A stretch of DNA of 64,000 nt, from the NCBI GenBank assembly GCA_036417435.1, contig CM070914.1, forward strand, positions 1,550,001-1,614,000. Direction: 5' to 3'. A program made the position numbers and the translations under genes. The notes beneath the pieces were generated by a model. The model saw nothing but the letters and a program-made list of their open reading frames with translations, was not told the DNA's origin and searched no databases. Below are positions 59,378 to 64,000 of the stretch, in pieces (positions within the stretch are counted from its first letter, which is position 1; the number at the start of each line of letters is the position of its first letter). This stretch comes from Inia geoffrensis. Its lineage: Eukaryota > Chordata > Mammalia > Artiodactyla > Iniidae.

Positions 59378-60761
59378 CCTCCGTTCCTACAAGCAAATCA
59401 AAGCCTAACCTCCAGGCAGGTGTTTATGCTGGGTGCGCATTGCGACGCAGCATGGTAAGATGCTGACTTTCTCCTGGAGCACACTGACTTCACGTACGAG
59501 GTCTTCAAAGTATTCAAGGCAGAGTGTTTTTTCATGGCAGCTCACCCTCAGGGCCATGACAAAGAGTTCCTGGGGACATCGGATTCACCAGAAATGTGGT
59601 CCTGACGGTGCTCCAGGACTCTGGAAATGTAGCTCTACTCCCGGGACATGCGGTGTGCAGCCCGTCACTCGGCACGTACAGAGGCCCTCCGATGTACAGA
59701 CCAGTGGGCCTCCATGTGGCTCAGCCTTCCCACAGGGCTCTGGAGGTACTCAGTGAACTTGGAGGAAAAACGATGCACAACCGAGGGCCCTAGGAGTCCT
59801 CCAAAGGGTACTTCCTTTAAAATAAATCCCAACAGCGGTGAAGAACTCATGGAGACAGTTGCATGCCTCCCTTTTTACACGGCTACTCAGGGTCTAACGT
59901 GGAGACGTGGTCTCTCATTGTTTCACTTTAGTTCTAGAGACTGTCATGCTCACCACCACCGAGGCCATGGAAGCACATTGTTTGGACAGAGCCAATTCAT
60001 ATTTTTCCCCGAAGCATTCTTACAGGGTTGAGAGGCCTGTCAACAGCAGAGAATGTCAGGTAGTTTCTAGGCAGCATGAATGGAGCCTTCAAATTGAGAA
60101 AACAAGTCTAGTTCCAGCAGACCCCGATTTCCACGCGCACACTCATCATACGTCCCTCGGGTTTCTAACAAGTCCAAAGGGAGACAAGGTTACCCAGTGT
60201 TTCCTTCCCTGAATCAACTTGTCGAAGTAGGGTTTTGTGCATCATGCGAACTGCCTCAACCAAGCAACGCACTTGGTATGTGTGGGGCCGTCTGACTCTT
60301 CAAAAGTCTGCAGTGCCACGGGAAGAGCAGGCCTGAAATTGCAGTCAGAACGCACGCTGACTCTCTCCTGGCGCCAGGGTGAGTTCAGGCAGGAGGCCGT
60401 ACATGGAATGCGAAGCCCAGGGTTTCTCTGAGTGCAGCTGAGACTAGGGTAATGGGTAAAATTTCGACGGCCTGAGGGACGTGCCAGAACGGTGTTCCTG
60501 AACCTCTGTGAGTGCTGGGGTACTTAAGCTGCTCCAAAACAGAGTGCAGTGCGTTTCCCTACACTCAGCATACACAGAGTGGCTCCAAAGGGCTACGGGA
60601 CTGGATGTTGCTGAACAGACACAGGTGGGCCTGGGAGTAATTAGTGTACTGTACCTGGCAGTAACAGGATGCCCACATGAGCCTCCTAGGTGTCTGTAAA
60701 ATCATACTGCCATTTATGATATGCAGAGCAGAGGTCACATGCTCATGGAAAGTGCTGGACA
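59378..60761 (+). repeat. Monomer 44 (1,384 bp)
   Basis: 41-like start, CGTGGTCTC, GCACATTG and CAGACCCCG, with the 40-like end and TGTACTGTAC. It has a run of six T (GTTTTTTCATGG), shared with 45 and 47. Confidence 0.97.
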
Positions 60762-62139
60762 CCTCCGTTCCTACAAGCAAATCAAAGCCTAACCTCCAGG
60801 CAGGTGTTTATGCTGGGTGCGCATTGCGACGCAGCATGGTAAGATGCTGACTTTCTCCTGGAGCACACTGACTTCACGTACGAGGTCTTCAAAGTATTCA
60901 AGGCAGAGTGTTTTTTCATGGCAGCTCACCCTCAGGGCCATGACAAAGAGTTCCTGGGGACATCGGATTCACCAGAAATGTGGTCCTGACGGTGCTCCAG
61001 GACTCTGGAAATGTAGCTCTCCTCCCGGGACATGCGGTGTGCAGCCCGTCACTCGGCACGTACAGAGGCCCTCCGATGTACAGACCAGTGGGCCTCTATG
61101 TGGCTCAGCCTTCCCACAGGGCTCTGGAGGTACTCAGTGAACTTGGAGGAAAAACGATGCACAACCGAGGGCCCTAGGAGTCCTCCAAAGGGTACTTCCT
61201 TTAAAATAAATCCCAACAGCGGTGAAGAACTCATGGAGACAGTTGCATGCCTCCCTTTTTACACGGCTACTCAGGGTCTAACGTGGAGACGTGTTCTCTC
61301 ATTGTTTCACTTTAGTTCTAGAGACTGTCATGCTCACCACCACCGAGGCCATGGAAGCACCTTGTTTGCACAGAGCCAATTCATATTTTTCCCCGAAGCA
61401 TTCTTACAGGGTTGAGAGGTCTGTCAACAGCAGAGAATGTCAGGTAGTTTCTAGGCAGCCTGAATGGAGCCTTCAAATTGAGAAAACAAGTCTAGTTCCA
61501 GCAGCCCCGATTTCCACGCGCACACTCATCATACGTCCCACGGGCTTCTAACAAGTCCAAAGGGAGACAAGGTTACCCAGTGTTTCCTTCCCTGAATCAA
61601 CTTGTCGAAGTAGGGTTTTGTGCATCATGCGAACTGCCTCAACCAAGCAACGCACTTGGTATGTGTGGGGCCGTCTGACTCTTCAAAAGTCTGCAGTGCC
61701 ACGGGAAGAGCAGGCCTGAAATTGCAGTCAGAACGCACGCTGACTCTCTCCTGGCGCCAGGGTGAGTTCAGGCAGGAGGCCGTACATGGAATGCGAAGCC
61801 CAGGGTTTCTCTGAGTGCAGCTCAGACTAGGGTAATGGGTAAAATTTCGACGGCCTGAGGGACGTGCCAGAACGGTGTTCCTGAACCTCTGTGAGTGCTG
61901 GGGTACTTAAGCTGCTCCAAAACAGAGTGCAGTGCGTTTCCCTACACTCAGCATACACAGAGTGGCTCCAAAGGGCTACGGGACTGGATGTTGCTCAACA
62001 GACACAGGTGGGCCTGGGAGTACTTAGTGTACCTGGCAGTAACAGGATGCCCACATAAGCCTCCTAGGTGTCTGTAAAATCATACTGTCATTTAAGATAT
62101 GCAGAGCAGAGGTCACATGCTCATGGAAAGTGCTGCACA
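60762..62139 (+). repeat. Monomer 45 (1,378 bp)
   Basis: 41-like start and the GCAGCCCCG loss. Private TTTGCACAG, GCAGCCTGAATGG and CCCACGGGCTTC. Ordinary end without the TGTAC duplication. Confidence 0.97.
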
Positions 62140-63523
62140 CCTCCGTTCCTACAAGCAAATCAAAGCTTAACCTCCAGGCATGTGTTTATGCTGGGTGCGC
62201 ATTGTGACGCAGCATGGTAAGATGCTGACTTTCTCCTGGAGCACACTGACTTCACGTACGAGGTCTTCTAAGTATTCAAGGCAGAGTGTTTTCTCATGGC
62301 AGCTCACCCTCAGGGCCATGACAAAGAGTTCCTGGGGACATCGGACTCACCAGAAATGTGGTCCTGACGGTGCTCCAGGACTCTGGAAATGTAGCTCTCC
62401 TCCCGGGACATGCGGTGTGCAGCCCGTCACTCGGCACGTACAGAGGCCCTCCGATGTACTGACCAGTGGGCCTCCATGTGGCTCAGCCTTCCCACAGGGC
62501 TCTGGAGGTACTCAGTGAACTTGGAGGAAAAATGATGCACAACCGAGGGCCCTAGGAGTCCTCAAAAGGGTTCTTCCTTTAAAATAAATCCCAACAGTGA
62601 TGAAGATCTCATGGAGACAGTTGCATGCCTCCCTTTTTACATGGCTACTGAGGGTCTAACGTGGAGACGTGGTCTCTCATTGTTTCACTTTAGTTCTAGA
62701 GACTGTCATGCTCACCACCACCGAGGCCATAGAAGCACCTTGTTTGGACAGAGCCAATTCATATTTTTCCCCGAAGCATTCTTACAGGGTTGAGAGGCCT
62801 GTCAACAGCAGAGAATGTCAGGTAGTTTCTAGGCAGCATGAATGGAGCCTTCAAATTGAGAAAACAAATCTAGTTCCAGCAGGCCCCGATTTCCACGCGC
62901 ACACTCATCATACGTCCCTCGGGTTTCTAACAAGTCCAAAGGGAGACAAGGTTACCCAGTGTTTCCTTCCCTGAATCAACTTGTCGAAGTACGGTTTTGT
63001 GCATCATGCGAACTGCCTCAACCAAGCAACGCACTTGGTATGTGTGGGGCCGTCTGACTCTTCAAAAGTCTGCAGTGCCACGGGAAGAGCAGGCCTGAAA
63101 TTGCAGTCAGAACGCACGCTGACTCTCTCCTGGCGCCAGGGGGAGTTCAGGCAGGAGGCCGTACATGGAATGCGAAGCCCAGGGTTTCTCTGAGTGCAGC
63201 TCAGACTAGGGTAATGGGTAAAATTTCGACGGCCTGAGGGACGTGCCAGAACGGTGTTCCTGAACCTCTGTGAGTGCTGGGGTACTTAAGCTGCTCCAAA
63301 ACAGAGTGCAGTGCGTTTCCCTACACTCAGCATACACAGAGTGGCTCCAAAGGGCTACGGGACTGGATGTTGCTGAACAGACACAGGTGGGCCTGGGAGT
63401 AAATAGTGTACTGTACCTGGCAGTAACAGGATGCCCACATGAGCCTCCTAGGTGTCTGTAAAATCATACTGCCATTTATGATATGCAGAGCAGAGGTCAC
63501 ATGCTCATGGAAAGTGCTGGACA
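62140..63523 (+). repeat. Monomer 46 (1,384 bp), left-like 5' half
   Basis: Has CTTCTAAG, GAAAAATGATG and GGTTCTTCC with CATTGTGACG and GGGCCCTAGG, a combination otherwise seen in 8 and 14. Private AGTGATGAAGATCTC. 40-like end with TGTACTGTAC and private AGTAAATAG. Confidence 0.97.
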
Positions 63524-64000
63524 CCTCCGTTCCTACAAGCAAATCAAAGCCTAACCTCCAGGCAGGTGTTTATGCTGGGTGCGCATTGCGACGCAGCATG
63601 GTAAGATGCTGACTTTCTCCTGGAGCACACTGACTTCACGTACGAGGTCTTCAAAGTATTCAAGGCAGAGTGTTTTTTCATGGCAGCTCACCTTCAGGGC
63701 CATGACAAAGAGTTCCTGGGGACATCGGATTCACCAGAAATGTGGCCCTGACGGTGCTCCAGGACTCTGGAAATGTAGCTCTCCTCCCGGGACATGCGGT
63801 GTGCAGCCCGTCACTCGGCACGTACAGAGGCCCTCCGATGTACAGACCAGTGGGCCTCCATGTGGCTCAGCCTTCCCACAGGGCTCTGGAGGTACTCAGT
63901 GAACTTGGAGCAAAAACGATGCACAACCGAGGGCCCTAGGAGTCCTCCAAAGGGTACTTCCTTTAAAATAAATCCCAACAGCGGTGAAGAACTCATGGAG
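63524..64000 (+). repeat. Monomer 47, partial (first 477 bp)
   Basis: Cut by the window edge. 41/44-like start (GGCAGGTG, CATTGCGACG, GTTTTTTCATGG). Private GTGGCCCTGACGG. GAGCAAAAACG, as in 27 and 29. Confidence 0.97.

Larger units (their letters stand above)
1..64000 (+). repeat. Macrosatellite array, 1.38-kb monomer, 46 complete copies plus one partial
   Basis: Seen: the same 1,377-1,386-bp sequence recurs head to tail from first to last base, always in the same orientation, with no intervening unique sequence. Copies differ by scattered substitutions and a few recurrent indels: a 5-bp TGTAC duplication near the 3' end, a 2-bp deletion at offset about 65, a 1-bp T in GGGCCC(T)AGG, a 1-bp loss in GCAGGCCCCG, and 1-bp losses at offsets about 303 and 440. 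Some neighbours are almost identical while others differ at many sites, which defines subtypes and higher-order repeats. Known: such arrays are satellite or macrosatellite DNA, typically heterochromatic, evolving by unequal exchange and gene conversion. Inferred: vertebrate, probably mammalian, origin. I do not recognise the family. Both ends are cut by the window, so total array size is unknown. Confidence 0.98.

Noticed and set aside
1..64000. CRISPR array or bacterial repeat region
   Set aside because: The repeating unit is 1.38 kb and repeats wholly; there are no short repeats with unique spacers, no cas genes and no bacterial genes.
1..64000. Ribosomal DNA, tRNA cluster or snRNA tandem genes
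   Set aside because: I recognise no rRNA core sequence, tRNA A/B-box arrangement or snRNA motif in the monomer on either strand.
1..64000. Whole array as an assembly artefact of repeated read placement
   Set aside because: Neighbouring copies carry distinct private variants and several nested periods (1,379, 1,385, 2,757, 4,147 and 8,289 bp), as expected of a real evolving array. Exact copy number, especially at 55.6-58.3 kb, could still be wrong.

Overview
The window is one uninterrupted head-to-tail tandem array: 46 complete copies and one 477-bp partial copy of a monomer of about 1.38 kb (1,377-1,386 bp), all on the same strand. I find no unique sequence, no inversion, no recognisable transposable element, no RNA gene and no convincing protein gene anywhere in the 64 kb. 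Monomer 1 is set to start at position 1, and all other boundaries follow from the sequence that matches it. The array runs past both window edges. This is a macrosatellite or large-monomer satellite of a eukaryote. Mixed base composition, depleted CpG and many CG/TG/CA differences between copies at the same site suggest a genome with methylated CpG, most likely a vertebrate and probably a mammal. I do not recognise the monomer as a named family, and I cannot place the species.

Layout. Left domain, monomers 1-20 (1 to about 27.6 kb): several monomer subtypes arranged as a six-monomer higher-order repeat (HOR) of about 8,289 bp, present twice (about 4.7-13.0 kb and 13.0-21.3 kb), followed by a young one-monomer amplification (about 22.3-25.6 kb). 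Middle, monomers 21-30 (27.6-41.4 kb): more diverged and mixed copies, including a partly repeated three-monomer HOR of about 4,147 bp (32.2-39.0 kb). Right domain, monomers 31-47 (41.4-64.0 kb): a different subfamily, mostly a two-monomer HOR of 2,757 bp repeated five times (41,447-55,236). After it come a nearly perfect 1,379-bp duplication (55.6-58.3 kb) and shuffled copies to the window end.

The most interesting structure is inside the monomer. Positions 1-489 and 888-1380 are colinear ancient relatives, with a chain of short matches at a near-constant offset of 888-896 bp. The middle part (490-887) begins like the other two and shares another block after a gap of about 80 bp. The 1.38-kb monomer therefore looks like a decayed trimer of an ancestral unit of about 490 bp. 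The array then shows repeat structure on three levels: ancestral sub-unit, monomer, and local HORs.

Several short open frames recur in every monomer, because the copies are similar. They begin at non-ATG codons, differ mainly by amino-acid-changing substitutions and are broken by indels in some copies. I treat them as chance frames. All statements of similarity are by eye; no alignment or database search was run.
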